Below, piece by piece: positions 34,771 to 48,185 of a DNA stretch of 64,000 bases (position 1 is its first letter; each line of letters opens with the position of its first letter). A model generated the notes under the pieces. It saw only the letters and a list, made by a program, of their open reading frames with translations. It searched no databases and was not told the origin of the DNA. The position numbers and the translations under genes are program-made. This DNA is from Zeus faber (Eukaryota; Chordata; Actinopteri; Zeiformes; Zeidae): assembly GCA_960531495.1 (NCBI GenBank), contig OY482860.1, positions 4,383,548 to 4,447,547 of the forward strand, read 5' to 3'.

Positions 34771-35994
34771 AAGGAACCTATTATGAAAAGCCCACTTTTT
34801 CAGTGCTTGTGCACATACATTATGGTCTCTGTATGGGCTCACTAACACACAAACTATGAAATAAGACAACCGAGTCAGTATTTGTGGGTAGCCTTTATCA
34901 GAAAACATGTACGGAAACACGCCGTCCAGAGTTTTGATCCTTTCAGACGTCACTGGGCCCACAACAGATTTAGAACCGCCCGCCCCCCATTTGAGTAACT
35001 CCCCCCACGACTGGAGAACTACCAGGCGCCGTCTGACCCCGTACAAATGAAAACTGCTCTGTTGGCTTCACAGACCAGCACAAATATTTTAAAAGAAAGA
35101 GGAATTAATGGAAACTGTCCATGAAGAAACTGCAGATGATGGAAAAATATTTCTGCTGTATGTTTCTTTCGAAAAGAAAAAAAAAGTATGTGGTAGAAAG
35201 ACTGAAGGCGCGTGATCTGCTACGCGTTTCTGATTTTATTCTGGATATATCTATTTTATTTTCTGACATTTACGTGAAACAATAAATCCCCTTGTGCGGT
35301 GATCTGGTCCACCCCAGTGCAGTGTCCCCCACAACCTTGAAGCATGGTGTAGCAGTTCAGCCTGCCACACGCCACCCAAGTGGCGTTTTCAGGCTACGGT
35401 GCCTTGTAGACACCAGTTTATTGTAGAGAGCAGACTCGGTGGAATTAGCCAGGAGCAGATGGAACATGTCATGACAGGGCTCCTATCCTGAGTGTGTGTG
35501 AAGATGGGGGGTTTAACCTACTGCTCGTTAGCCCCACCAACGAGCAACTGGTATGCAGCCACCCTGACCCAATCACCTACATCCAGGTCAGGTGTGCTGC
35601 TCAACCCATCGCATCCCCACACCACACCACGCACGGCAACGAAAGTCGGAACAAACGTTCAAATTAGGTAGATCTAATATGAGTGAAGATTCAGCAACTG
35701 GATTGCTTATTTGTCGCCTCAGATTTGTTCAGAAACAGAGTTTTGTGGACTGATAAGGTAAAAATTTTAGGTGAAATAAGTGAAAGTTTACAGACTACAT
35801 ACAATGGAACCCGGAGTAAAGCTCAAACCCCGTTGGCTCACAGAACTAGCGGCTTCAGGAGGGTGGCTTGTTAGAATGGCCAGAACGCATAATCTGTGGT
35901 GGTATTTTCAACATAAAACTTAAAAAAAACATGTTTTGGGGACCTCAGAGACTTATATTACCTTGTATATGTTGAAAGCATAAAAGGTCCTTTT
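34771..35994. mobile_element. MITE family B, copy 2, split by an LTR
   Basis: Ends aggaacctattatgaa and cataaaaggtccttt are inverted relatives, and TTAA lies at or next to both outer boundaries. Outer segments (34771-35160 and 35810-35994) align with copy 1 at 19318-19858 on the same strand; the central 650 bp, including the LTR at 35348-35626, is inserted. Confidence 0.65.
35348..35626 (-). mobile_element. solo LTR, family C (reverse)
   Basis: On the minus strand it begins TGTGGTGTGGGGAT, carries ggtcaggtg-complement and ctctacaataaactggtgtc-type poly(A)-signal segments and ends near ACA. It matches the LTRs at 36713, 46787 and 50537. Its flanking pentamers do not match, so insertion ends are less certain here. 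Confidence 0.65.
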
Positions 35995-36712
35995 TAAAGC
36001 AGCATTATGTAACTTTTGGTATTTGGGATTTGCCGCCCCTACAGTTGCCCCTTGCACGGACCTAACCGCTTCAGCGAGCACTCAGCCCACGACTCCCCTG
36101 GAGCCTCTCTCCCAACATCAAGAAAGTGCTGAGTTCCGTAAAGCGTAACACACTTTTTCTGTGGTTTCAAACCTGAACACAGAAGTAACATAGTGCAAGA
36201 TCTGGCGTTCAGGGGGTGTGTGGGAATGAAAGGGGGGCAATTCTCCATATTACAAGTCAGTGTTATCATCAAAATGATTTTGAAGCTGCTATTTTAAAGT
36301 AAAATAGGGAGTATCTGAATTTTACTTGAGTTATTACATTTCTGTCTACTTATTTTTACTGAGCTACATTTAGCTCCAAAAAGTATACTTTTAGTGCCAT
36401 ACATTCCACCTGAACATCTTCATTACTCACTAAAAAATACAATGGGAGTAAAACTGGGAGACAATGATGTTAGTGAAGTTATCACCAGGTTCATGTTGTG
36501 AATCTGTGGTCATATCCAGCAGTGAGCTACTGCATGTGTCAACAAACACTCTTGAGCCCGTGTTCAGAGTTGCCAGGTCTGCAGTTTTCCATGAAATTGG
36601 GCTACTTTTATCTTTTTTCGTGTGTTGTTTGTTTTCTCCACGGGTTAGGGGAGGGCTGGGTCTGTCATGGAGACCTGGCAACACTGCCTGTGTAAAGTTT
36701 TGTTTTTGCAGC
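35995..36712. other. intergenic, possible MITE debris
   Basis: A fragment resembling the 32.5/34.1-kb MITE lies at about 36290-36420. Nothing else is recognised. Confidence 0.35.
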
Positions 36713-36964
36713 TGTGGTGTGTGAATGGAAAGGTTTGAGCAGCCACACCTGATGCTCGTTGGTTGGGCCAACAAGAGGCAGGTTTAACAAACCCATCCGC
36801 ACACTCACTCAAAAGGAGCCCTGTCATGACGTGTTCCATCTACTCCAGGCTAATTCCACCAAGCCTCTGCTCTATAATAAACTGACATCTACAACGCATC
36901 ATTGTCTGTCTCTGTGCCGAAGGGCCCTGTAAACGCCACTTATGTGGCGGACGGAACTTCCACA
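36713..36964 (+). mobile_element. solo LTR, family C
   Basis: Begins TGTGGTGTGTG and ends TTCCACA, with an inner poly(A) signal in ctataataaactgacatct. It is flanked by gcagc (36708-36712) and gcggc (36965-36969), a 5-bp target duplication with one mismatch, as expected for a Ty3/gypsy-type integrase. At 252 bp it is shorter than its relatives (about 307 bp) by an internal deletion. Confidence 0.75.
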
Positions 36965-39900
36965 GCGGCGTTGCTCCTGAACAAACACAGGCAGGTCCCA
37001 GAGAGCCACAACTAGAGCAGAGTGTTGGAGAGCGTCCACCACAGTGACGGCCTCCTCTATGGGCAGAAATGTGTCACTAGTTTATTTAAATGTTTTGGTG
37101 TCGTGCTTATGGGTTCACATCTGTTCTGAGTCAGTGAGCGTAACAGGAACTGAATCCAGTAAACTTGAAACAGAATGTAATATTATGAAATTGAATTCAT
37201 TTGCTCTGAAACGGTATTTGATCCTCATCGAAAATTCCTTCAGTTCTTGCAATTCTAATTCAGTTTACAGAGACACACATACATGAAGAACACACACACA
37301 CACACATACATTGTCGTTGAAGAAGAGCAATCGAGTGCAGATTCACAGAACTCCTTTTTGACCAATCAGCAATTGCTCCAAATCAAATGTTTTATGGTCA
37401 CGACTCATCTCGTAGTTAGTAGGCTAGGTTCCAGACCTAAAACTCTTTATATAAGGATTTTCTGAAACGTCTACAATCCTGACAGTACATGAAATGGAGT
37501 AATGTGAATCTGGCACTCGATTGGTCTTCCTCAACGACCCGGATGTGTCTCAGTAAAGTGGATCGCAAGAACTGAACTTGAATTATTCCGTTTCAAGATT
37601 ATTGGAATTCAGTTCCAAAACTGTAAATTCAAATTATGCAATTCAGTTTTTCAAGGCAATAACCCAAGTTAAACACCAAAAATGATGTGATTCAAATTCT
37701 TTATTTATGAAGTTATTGAAGTTGAGCAACTAAATTCAAATATAAATGATTCAAGTTAATTTTCTAGTGACACATTTCTGCCAGAGCCAGTCCTCACCTC
37801 TCTGGGGCCTTAAGCTAAATTCGGTTAAGAGGCCCTCCTACCTGACCTGTGAGCGATGTTTGCCACATTTTGCCACACCTGCACCCGCTACAATCCTCCC
37901 TGCTTTAAAAGTTTTCTCCATCTATCTGTCTAAATATAAGTAGACCTAGACAGAAGAGAATGAGGTATAAGCACACATAATTTATTGAATAGAATGTTTG
38001 CTTGCATTTCACATGGTTCAGTTGTAAAAAATCCCTCTTGAGATGACATGATTTCTCTCCAAGGCGGGATAGGTCCACATGGGGATTTGTGGGTGGGCAA
38101 ATTACACGACAGCACTGATGTTGTCTGACTGTGAGCAGACAGTGTCAATCAATAAATTGGGGAAAATAGTGACCATAAATGTAAAAATACGGAGTCGCTT
38201 TGTCATATTTTACAAACAAAATTTTACTAACCTCCCCTGCCACCTGTGGGAAAGCGCACACCTGGTCTTCGCCACCGCCGGGGGGCCTCAGGAGGAGGTA
38301 CAAGTGACGGTGCACAGGGGAGAACCAGTTTTGTCGACCTGCCAGCGGATGCGGTTCACACGGCAGGAGTCATTCCGTTTACGGTTCCCCCCCACTCCGA
38401 ATGAGAGGGAGAGTGTGTTTTTCCTAAAAAAAGGCGCGTCGCCATATTTACATCCAACAAATGTTTGAAAACGAGAAAAAGATGCATCTTCACAAATGAA
38501 GTGCCTCTTATGTTTACTGTAAAATATGGAAATATTGGCAACCAGAATAGAATCTGAACAAAATAAAAAAAAAAAGCTCATAGCAAATTTTTACAAATGA
38601 AGATTTTTGCTATAGGAGTATTCGAATGAGTGACTTTCACTTTTACCAGAGTAGTTTTTTGGAAGATATCTCTACTTTTAATCAAGTGTGGCTTTCCAGT
38701 AAGAGAAATGCCAGATGCCACCAAGGTATTTAAGCAAATTATAAAAACAACTCAACTTGGGATGGTGTTAAACCTAACTAACCTCCCACATGCATTAGCA
38801 TATAACAATTATAACCACTTCACTAAATAACAAAAACACAACTAAATGTGTTAATATTATAAATGAAACACCCACAATACTTAACCTACTAAATGGTAAA
38901 TATGTAAATCCATCACAACTGGATGTCATGTCATTTATGAAATACAAAATTTGAAACAAGCTTATGCAAAATGACACAAATTCGGAGTGTATTCAAAAGT
39001 AATTTCATGTTTTACACTGAATCCGAAAAAAGATCAGACTGTCGGAACCCCTCGGCCCCTAGTGGCCATCGTAGTGCAGTGCATGTGTCTAGGTTTTGTC
39101 TCTAAAAGTTATGACAAAATTTGACAAAAAAGTTCAATCTACTCCAGCACAGAGTTTAAAACCTCCTTTACATTGTGTTTGCAAAGTGCGAGCAATTGCA
39201 AATAATTATATAAATAGTAATGTATTGTGGATATGGTTACACCCAAAGATAACCATAATATGGTCATTTTGTATTCGCAACTTAATCGCTTTGCTTTAAT
39301 CACAGTTCCAATAAAAAATAAGTGACTCAGTCTAAGTGTCTGATCCGAAATGTGCCGCAAGAGTGGAAAAATGTAAAAATCTTAGCGGAATTTGACATGG
39401 AATCCAACTCCACAGAAATGAATGAGACAGGGCTATTGTTGTTGCCGTTGTGTTGTCGAATTCAGGGTAAATCCAGCTTCAGACGACGGCAGAGGTTTCA
39501 CTGTCAAACTCTGTTAGTATTATTATACTTGGATTAAATCCCAAAGCCATCGACCACCACTAGACAATTCCCACCAAAATCATTAACTTCAATTCGAATG
39601 AAGGACCCTCCTTAGCAGCATGCAATAAGACCTTTGTTAAGCAGAGGAAGCTAATCCAGGTTAAGTCCTCACTCCCTCCATTTTGCAAAGCTTGTTATTT
39701 TGTGATGGAGAGGGCAATAATGGCATCCCCCGGCACGGTGCTGATATCCGCTCTCATCCCGTCACTGGTGACGCCGTGGATGCAATGTGGATACGGGGGA
39801 GATGGGGGGAGGGTTCAGGCTCCAGTGAGGACAAACTCCACAGGGAAGGATCATTATAGGGGGGAAATTCGGCCACAGGGAAGAAAGTCCCTTGCTCGCT

Positions 39901-40371
39901 ATAGGGGCCGTGAATCGTCAACCCCTTTAAGTCGAAAAAAATCCATTCAACTGACACGGTGCGTGGCGGGGATTCAGGGATTATAAGCACTGTTCCTGCT
40001 TTAAATGCCTGAGCAACGTTTTGAGAGGAAGAAGGTGAGAAATGTTTAAAAAAGTCTTCAGAAAATGCCTTGTATGCATTTCCAATGGAGATCTTAGGGG
40101 GTGGCCATGGCCTAAAATCTCATTGGCCAGGTAATTGGTAAAGTTCATCAACACAAGAAGGTGGAACTAACGCTAATCAATCAATGATGACAGCTGAACC
40201 GGTGATAAAGGACCAGCCTGCCTTTTTCCAACTACTACAGTAATGGTACTGTAGCACCTGTACACATTCCAGCTCTGCTCCCACTCCCTTCCTGGTTGTC
40301 TGTGGTTCAAAACCACATTACATGTACTTAAATGAGCGTTGCTACGTGCCATCATGTAACCGTGACATGCC
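36965..40371. other. intergenic, nothing firmly recognised
   Basis: A short CA run lies at 37289-37306. No element, domain or RNA gene can be supported in about 3.4 kb. The stretch at 39.60-39.72 kb is even-textured and could be conserved non-coding sequence, but this is only an impression. Confidence 0.4.
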
Positions 40372-40465
40372 ATGCCCCCCCAACAAGGTTTTGGTGTGCC
40401 ATCCCAAGATTCTCTGTGGATCCATCTGGCCACCCCTACGAAAAAATTCTGGGGGCGCCTCTGGG
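40372..40465 (-). mobile_element. MITE terminus fragment
   Basis: Read on the minus strand from 40463, cagaggcgcccccagaat and ggggtggccagatgg form a terminus common in fish MITEs. The other end was not found. Confidence 0.35.
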
Positions 40466-40589
40466 TATTTCTACTGAGTATATCACCTGCAATTAACAGT
40501 GTCAACATTTTTCAATCTCAGTTCTTTCATAATTTATATTACATATGCTGCAATAACACTGTAGTCTTTAGTAATCACACTTGTGCATA

Positions 40590-40930
40590 CTGTATATATT
40601 ATATACAGTGTTTGGCTATTTCTGTTCTTTATTATTGCACATTTTTGTAAGCATATTTGGAAATTACTTTCATACATTTTCGGCAATTTTGCATAATTGC
40701 ATATTCATATATATTGGCATCTGTTATCTGTTGGCATATTTGTCTATTTTGTATATTTGCACCTGTATTTTCGGCAATCTTTTAATATTTGGCTATTTAT
40801 CTTTTCAGAATGTTAAGCTCTATTATTCTAATTGTCTGTACAGCAATGCACCAATCATTCCACATATATGACAAAATCTACACCACTTGGCAAAATAAAC
40901 AGATTTGGATTGTGATTTGTATTAAAATCA
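40590..40930 (+). repeat. LINE 3'-UTR-like repeat family D, copy 1
   Basis: T-rich sequence with repeated ttggctatttt and gcatatttgtctattttg words, then agcaatgcaccaatc near the end. The same order recurs at about 47480-47700 and 54980-55190, both finishing with accaca/acgacaaattc. That ending resembles the 3' UTR end of fish L2/Rex-like LINEs. Confidence 0.5.
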
Positions 40931-41334
40931 CAGAAAAAAGATAATCAGATATCAGTAGGGTTTATGAGAAATAATCAGTAACTTTCTGAAAGGATCCTTT
41001 CTTTAAATTATTTCTCAAATTGTAGAGTCTATTTCTGTTATAAAACCATCAAAAGAAACACTCATCTAATGCTAATGATACTGACGCTTTTTGAAAACCT
41101 ATTATATGGAGAAGAAAAATAACTTTCATGTGTTTTTTTCATTTTATCAGTGTCTACCCACTCTACAGCCTGAAGATCCCTTCAGGAATGCATCGGAAAG
41201 TTGAATTATATCGGTCGACAATGCAGTCACAGAGCCATCTCATGATCTGAATAATGCTTTTAATGTGCATTGTTAGAAACATTTCAGACATCTGAATTAT
41301 TTTTCATGTGAACAAATAATTTTCTACTAGTTTG
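40931..41334. other. intergenic, nothing recognised
   Basis: No supported feature. Confidence 0.45.
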
Positions 41335-41656
41335 AATTAAGAATCTTTATTTGTCACACACACTTTTTGGGGTGAGCAGCATTTGGGGGCAGCATTTGTT
41401 GACACACCTGGTATCAAGTGTTCATCGCTGGTCAGACAACGACATGCATGTTTTTGGTGGGGTTCCTTACTGATGTTAGGTGGAGGAAACCCCATGTAAG
41501 CACAGGGAGAACACGCAAACATCAACACAGAAAGGCTCCTATTTGTGAGATAACCCACCGGAGCACGGTGCCAACAGTGCCCGAGGCGGGAATCAAACCC
41601 AGGACCTTCTTGCTGTGAGGCAACAGTTCAATGCACTGCGCCACGGTGCCACTAAA
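41335..41656 (-). mobile_element. tRNA-headed interspersed repeat (SINE-like)
   Basis: On the minus strand it starts ggcaccgtggcgcagtgcat (A-box-like), then cctcacagcaagaaggtcct and a B-box-like gggtttgattcccg (about 41588-41601 in plus). It continues into the gttctccctgtgctt and catgcatg blocks well known from fish genomes. It differs from the UnaL2-tailed SINE in head and tail. Confidence 0.7.
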
Positions 41657-43059
41657 GATAGACAAAATATGAGAGGTTAGTGGGGGTGCGTTGGTTTTTT
41701 CACCCGCTAAATTGCTTTTTGGCACAACGCTGATATTTCCAGTCTGATGATGTGATGTTGTCCAACAGCGGCAGCCTGGGAAGACACTGATGGGAGAACG
41801 AGTGCAAATGCCATCTGCATCGCTACTTATCACGCCTTACTCTCTCTCCCCCCATTCATCCACTTCCATTCAGCATTTAACACAGAACCCGGGAAGACGG
41901 ATCTATTTGAAGCCCAAATGATTCTCCCCTCTGATATGAGAATTAGTTCAGTGCGGGTGCATGTGTTGCTCCTCTTTGAGTTCTTTGCATCAATCACACA
42001 ATAAATCATTCAGAGGTCTGCAGCCGAGGGAGGGCTGTCGCTTCGTGCAGGAGGTGGATTTACCACGCTCGCCTAGTTGAAGCCCGAGGAAAGATCTTTT
42101 TTGGCTTCTTATTTGTAATAGTTGCCACAATAATGGATATATATATCATTGAGCGAATGTAGGAATTATTTCATGTCGCAAATTCCCAGAGTTCCAATGC
42201 CCCAGTGAAAACTAATTGTGTTGAGGACATTACTATCGCCACAATTGCTCATGAAGCTAATTTCAGGATGAATGGAATGAGATTTGCTTAAAACCACCCA
42301 AACCATTTTGACTTGCTGAAAGCAGCTCCTCAATGTGGCAGTAAATGCAGTTCGATAACAACTCACCCGAAATCTCATTAGTGTCTCATGAAGAGTAGGA
42401 AATACCGAAATCTGAAAAGCTCTAGCCCTGCGGTGCGGAGATTTCTCTATCCAACTGAGGGTCCGAATGCGTTGAATATTGCGTTGAACTCTTGCGACAA
42501 ATTTTGGATTCAATACTATGACTGTAAGCGACAAGCTAGAGGTACTGGAAATGGGCAACAGCTCAATAAATTAGTAACGTATTTTAAGGGTCAAAATAGA
42601 CAACTTTTGCGCTGCTGTCAAGACAACCAGATGGCTCTGCGATCGCTCAGAGTGCTCTGTGGACATGATCAACACCACTTTGGAAATAAGAGGGAAGAAG
42701 GAAGCATGAATAGGTAAACTGAAATTGTCACATTTCGTTTGGTGGGCCTGGTGGGTCTGACCGTCTGATCCGTTGGCGAATTCAGCGTCAAACCTGCTGG
42801 TTTAACATCTTGGATCCTAGTTCTCGCCACTCCCACACACAGGTTTGACACAGGAGAAAAAGTGTCAATGTTAAAGCGAGAACCGCAAGTTCCAACTTCA
42901 ACAATTTCCAAATTGGCAGTGTTTCACGACCTGTTTTCTTCCACAGCGCGGTTTCTATGGTGAAATAATCCTACGCCACACTATTGTCCTGTTCACCAGG
43001 ACAAATGTCAGAAACAAGTACAGTTCATATTGAATGTACTCTTGGCATTCAACCAAAAC
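41657..43059. other. intergenic, nothing recognised
   Basis: Short fortuitous frames only (up to 130 codons at 42166-42558, minus) with no recognisable domain. Confidence 0.45.
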
Positions 43060-43450
43060 AAATTATTTTGAATTGAGAATTGATTCCTGTGAGAATTCCA
43101 TTCACAACTCGGAGCCGAACCTCGACTCTTCTGACTCTCATTCATTGTTCAGGAAGCCCTCCCTCACTCATCGTGGGTGACACTTATTGAACGAAATGAA
43201 CGAGGAGTCAGAAAATCGAACAAGTCTTTTCTACCGTGTGCCTCGTCAAGAACTGAAAAAGAAAAAAAGAAAAAGGAGTCCAAACTTTCATCACGACTGA
43301 TAGACATCACTTTCAGAGCCAAACCTGTTCTCATGAACACGGAGCTGCTATAGTGTCTTGAACTGATACATTTTATGAATAAGTTGGAGCCTTGCAATTT
43401 TGATCTTGCAACACAAGAGCTAGTATCCATTCTTTATTTCAACATTTTAA
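43060..43450 (-). repeat. unclassified repeat family A, copy d (reverse)
   Basis: acaactcggagccgaacct at the left and gatcttgcaacacaagagct (about 43402) at the right match family A in reverse orientation. An insertion or A-rich expansion lies at about 43255-43275. Confidence 0.7.
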
Positions 43451-43790
43451 AGTGGGATTTCACACTTGGCTTTTTGTAATGGCGGGTGAACAACACTGTT
43501 CTATGGACAGGGCGGGCTGTGGAATTTACGGCATGGTTCAGCTATCTGGTCACTAGAACCCCACAACAGGGATCATTTTGCGACAGCCTTTAAAGAACGT
43601 AGTCGACAGAAAGGTGTTTATTTTGAATATTGTGGTTTTTTTTGCTTAGGACAAATTGAACAATTCTTCCTGTTGAAGCATCATTTCCCTGGACTGGAGC
43701 CTCGCACTCAAGCGCTCAAGCCTGAAATCCTCCGCCTGCAAGCTCCTTGTAGGCAATCCCAGGAGACAACACACAGATATAGAAAACAGA

Positions 43791-43820
43791 CACACACACG
43801 CACGCACGCACACACGCACG

Positions 43821-43867
<47 letters not shown>
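43791..43867. repeat. (CA)n / (CGCA)n microsatellite
   Basis: CACG-type repeats to about 43825 followed by pure (CA)n. Confidence 0.95.
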
Positions 43868-43868
<1 letters not shown>

Positions 43869-44145
43869 GGGACCTAGAGGAAAAAGAAAAAAAACTGGCG
43901 TGTGATCGAACAGCAATTTGATCTAAACACTGCGATGTCAATACAGATGCAGTTATTCTTGAGGCCGGTTGATTTTGCAGATACATTTCAGAAGGTATTT
44001 AAGGAGGTATTATGATAATTCAGAGATTGCTATTTCGCTTCTTTACCGACTATATTTGCATCCACTATCTATCATTTACATTAGGACTATCTAATTTAAA
44101 GAAACAAAAAAAAGTACATCTTTTTGCACTCAAGCCACAGCGTTT

Positions 44146-44915
44146 ACTCAGGGTGGGAATCGGCAGGGATACGATATCATCCCGATACTCGGGTCCCAAT
44201 ACAAAAATATTTGTATCATTGTTATTCATGTGAACCACTTATAAAATGCAAAATTAAACCATCACAGTGAATTACATTTTTACTGCCGCTGTTACTTGCC
44301 GCTGTTCAAAGTAATAATTCCATAAATCTGGACGCAGAGTTGCAGTGAAAAGAAGACAGGCAAAACAGACGCATGTTTTACTCTGAAGCTCAGTGTCCGC
44401 CATATTGGAGCAGTCAAAATCCGCAAGTAAACAATTACAATGTATTACGACGCAGACTTCTCTACAAAATTTAATGTAACTTCCTTAATTCTGAAACAAT
44501 TTTCATGAAATGTAGTTTGTTATAAACGTGAGAAATTGAACATGATACTGGTTTCTTATTGGGATTCAATTCTGTTACTTAGGGCGAATGGAATCATATT
44601 TTTTCATTCACCACCATGTTTAAAAGGAAGGTGTCATGTGTGCCTCATATTGCACACTAATTTAACAATTGAGTATTGAATATTTTATAATAGTTTAATT
44701 TAAACATGTGACATCTTGTATGTCGCTTTCATCTAAGACCATGGGCAAACGTTTCTTGCTTTAAGTACAGAATAAAGAATAGAATAAATGGAAAGCAAAA
44801 TTATATTTGTTTCCCTTTCTTTTTTTTTTTGCTGATCCGAGAAATGATCCGATCTGTGACTCAAAACCGTGATACAATCTTAACTATGAGTTTTGTGATC
44901 CGTTGCACCCCTACC
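44146..44915. mobile_element. hAT-like element remnant
   Basis: The left end agggtgggaatcggcaggg (about 44150) and the right end, which reads gtaggggtgcaacggatcac in reverse (to about 44913), are both common fish hAT termini. The interior carries paired gatacgatatc and tgatccgatctgtgac motifs. The two ends do not match each other well and no 8-bp duplication is visible, so this may be two merged elements. Confidence 0.5.
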
Positions 44916-46028
44916 TCATAATGAGATTCGCATTTCAGCCAAAAATAAATAGCTATATACATAAACATAAATTCAATAAATTACCGAGGTCAAGGAAACC
45001 AACCAACCTGAAAATAAAAATAAAAATAGAAAACCTTTCATGAATATATCATGACTATAATTGTTTTAAGTTCTGTGGTTCAGCTGCCAGGGACCCTCTG
45101 GGGGTCACTTTGGGGTCTGATCTCTGGAGGGGCTCTGATAACTGGAGCACAGGGTGGGCCATAGATCGCTCATCCCCCCTTTTTGTCTTTTTTCTTCTCT
45201 TCTTCTCCCGAGTGCATCCGTGCAACCTGGGGAATGCGGCTCTGCGATGGAAGTCCACAGGTTAATACATTTACGACTGCGGGGCAACGGGTACTCTGGA
45301 GAGTCCATTAGCGCTAAGAGGAGGAGTAAACTCCACCAGCACATCCAATGATTACATTTCAAACTGGCCCATTATTTCCCCAAAAACAAAGCACCAAAAA
45401 TTCAACTGCCAAAATCAAAATCCTTTTTTTGTTTTTGTTCGGAGGACGCGAGAAGGCCTGACAGTTTGAGTACAACAGCATTGTTCTTTGATCACCGCGT
45501 ACAAGTCAAGAGTTGGACAGGGAAGCACAATGGAGACAGACTCAATGTGTTTGTTTTTTTTTATAAATACAATGTTTTCTGACAAACCTTTTACCTTTAT
45601 TTTTCTTAATATGACAGGAGTTGGAAGGGAACTTGGGAATATTCATCCTGACACTGTTCAGAGAATATTTTTTGGCAAAAATGTGTTTCTCAGCTTCGAT
45701 CAAGTGTTTGTGGAAACACATATTGACTGTGTTTAAACTGTGGACAGATCTGCCGCTGTTGCTGTTGATCACACAGCGGGATAATAGCTCCAATCTTGTT
45801 AAAAAAATAAAGCATAAATAAAACTGCAAAAAGAGGGATGGAAGGGGGGCATCTATGTCCTTACCCCCCCCCCCCCCCCATCTCTCATCGCTTTCTGTTA
45901 TTGGGTGAGTCCCTCGTTCCTTTCTCCACCTCTGTGTCTGGTGCTGCAGATAACACGTGGGAGATAAGGGACATTGATGGAGTCTGAGATAACATTGAGA
46001 TAAGGCGGAAAATAAGGAGAAGTCAAAG
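44916..46028. other. intergenic with a C16 run
   Basis: A run of 16 C lies at 45864-45879. No gene or element is recognised. Confidence 0.45.
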
Positions 46029-46104
46029 TGGAGGGAGGGTGAGAGAGAGAGGGGATGGGAGTAGAGAGAGAGTGAGAAGGAGAGAGAGGCGGGGGCGAGG
46101 GAGT

Positions 46105-46137
<33 letters not shown>

Positions 46138-46243
46138 GAGTAGACAGAGAGCGAGAGAGAGAGGCGAGAGGGAGGGAAGACAGTGAATAAGAGAGGGAGG
46201 GGGAGAGGGAATAGCGAGAGAGAGAGTGAGAGAGAATGAGAGA
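46029..46243. repeat. purine-only (GA)n-rich tract
   Basis: About 215 bp of degenerate GA/GGA repeats, nearly all purine on the plus strand, with the purest part at 46107-46136. Confidence 0.9.
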
Positions 46244-46690
46244 GACTGACCTGCTCTCCCATTAATGCGCTAAAACCCCAAAATGGGGTTCAGTCGATAC
46301 GATAATGTCTTCATCTAGAACTTAACAACACGCAAGAAAAAACATCCGTAAATATCATCAAAAGAGGTAAATAAATACACATACAGAGGCTTTTTGGTGC
46401 AGCGAGGGATGACGTAGCTGTCCTGTTTTGGCTCAGCCTCCACAACTATCTGCGATGGTGAAGTGGTGATAAAATACAAAACACAACCGAGGTTCCACGT
46501 TCACATGAATATTATAAACAGCTGCTGAATGCATCTAGTGTCATAGCATTGCACGACTGCAGAGAAATCTTTATTTTTAATATTTTCTTAGTAATTATCA
46601 TCTCTCATATTCTATTGTGTCTGTATTTGACTCTGCGTGGCTTTATCCTGGATATTAGATATTATCTGCAGTCTCAGGAGTGACAGGTAG
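46244..46690. other. intergenic, nothing recognised
   Basis: No supported feature. Confidence 0.45.
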
Positions 46691-46739
46691 GAAGAAGAAG
46701 AAGAAGAAGAAGAAGAAGAAGAAGAAGAAGAAGAAGAAA
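46691..46739. repeat. (GAA)n microsatellite
   Basis: About 16 copies of the trinucleotide, followed at 46740-46775 by tactttaattgatccccgg, a widespread fish repeat fragment. Confidence 0.95.
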
Positions 46740-46786
46740 GTACTTTAATTGATCCCCGGAGGAGAAATTAAAGATAAGATAGTTCT

Positions 46787-47093
46787 TGTGGATGTTGGGA
46801 TGGTGTGGTTTGAGCAGCCACACCTGACCTGGGTCTAGGTAATTGGTCCCAGGATCAGTATGGCTGCATATATGTTGCACGTTGGTTGGTCTAACAAGCA
46901 ACAGGTAAACCCCCATCCCGACAAACACTCAGGAGAGGATCCTTGTCATGAACTGTGTCCATCTGCTCCGGGGCTTGTTCTATCAAGCCCCCTCTCCACA
47001 ATAAACATATGTGTTTTCTACGCTTTCATCAGTGTCTCTGTGCCGGAGGTCCCTAAATATGCCACTTGGTGTGTGGTAGGTGAAACTGCCACA
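46787..47093 (+). mobile_element. solo LTR, family C (full length)
   Basis: Begins TGTGGATGTTGGGAT and ends GCCACA, with poly(A)-signal segment ccacaataaacat. The flanks gttct (46782-46786) and gtact (47094-47098) form a 5-bp target duplication with one mismatch. This is the best-defined copy for a family consensus. Confidence 0.78.
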
Positions 47094-47479
47094 GTACTTT
47101 ATTAATAATCAATATTATTAATTATAATAAAATAATAATGAAAAAAATAATAAGAATAATTATGCAACTACAACTACTACTACTACTCATACTAATACTC
47201 ATTTATAATACAAATTCATTAATAATAATAATAACTAATAACTAACTATACATTATATAGAACAACTCATTCAGGAGATGTAACCCGAAGCCCTTCACAA
47301 AAAATAAACAAAGTACAAAGGTAAAGAGAAATAAAAATAATAGCAATTATTTGCTAGACTTACTAGATTTCACACCAAAGCAAGTCAGGACTAAAACCTA
47401 TACATCTTATTTTAGCCATTTGGGCATATTGTCGTTCTGCCCTCATATTAAACATACTGTTTAACCAAAGTTGGAACAC
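47094..47479. other. AT-rich low-complexity sequence
   Basis: AAT/ACT-rich stretch at 47100-47250; nothing else. Confidence 0.5.
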
Positions 47480-47700
47480 AATACGTATACAGTATGTATG
47501 TATCTGTATATTTCATAACGTCTATATGTTGCATTTGGCTTTCTTTCGACATTCGTCTATTTTTGTTCATTTGACTATTCTTGTTTTCTTTTTTTCTTTT
47601 TTTTCAGACTGTTAAGCTTCTTGTGCCTCCTTGTCTTTTCAACAATCCACCAATCTTTACCACAACAAATTCCTCTGGTGCAGAGGAAGGCCTGACATTG
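47480..47700 (+). repeat. LINE 3'-UTR-like repeat family D, copy 2
   Basis: catttggctttctttcgac, tttttcagactgttaagctt and aatccaccaatctttaccac with acaaattcct follow the same order as the copies at 40.6 and 55.0 kb. Confidence 0.5.
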
Positions 47701-48088
47701 ACGGACAAACAGACAGCTGATGAGGAACAGCGAATGAAGAGCATTAGAATCTGGCTCATCGTGGCTCGGGGCTTGGCAGCCGCAGCTCTGTTTTTTTTTA
47801 CCTCGCCTGCTTTTTCTCATTTTAACAGAGACACAATGACGCGCTGGCTCGCAGACGGCCAAGCGGACACCGGGTGGAAGCGGGAAACCTTGACTTATAA
47901 TTAAAAACACAAACTTGACTTGGACATGGCCAAATTTCCGGGAGAAACACGTGTTTACTTGCAATCAGCTGGTTATCAAATTAAGTTGCAGAGACATTAC
48001 AACGGGCAATATCTCTAACAAACTGGTAACTACTGGATTCAGATGAAAAAACCACGCTATCTAAATGCACAATTAAATTCAGCGTTTT
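47701..48088. other. intergenic, nothing recognised
   Basis: No supported feature. Confidence 0.45.
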
Positions 48089-48185
48089 TTATTCAGTGGT
48101 TCCCAACCTGGGGTGCCAGACCCCCAAAGGTGGACACCAGAGATCACAGGGGCGGTCGCAAGGCTTTATAGACGATTTACTGCGT
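48089..48185 (+). mobile_element. hAT-type terminus
   Basis: tcagtggttcccaacctggg begins a classic vertebrate hAT end and is followed by gggtgccagacccccaaagg. The opposite terminus is not visible downstream. Confidence 0.45.

Noticed and set aside
44146-44915. Complete hAT element with target duplication
   Set aside because: The two ends match each other poorly and no 8-bp duplication is visible, so only a remnant is called.
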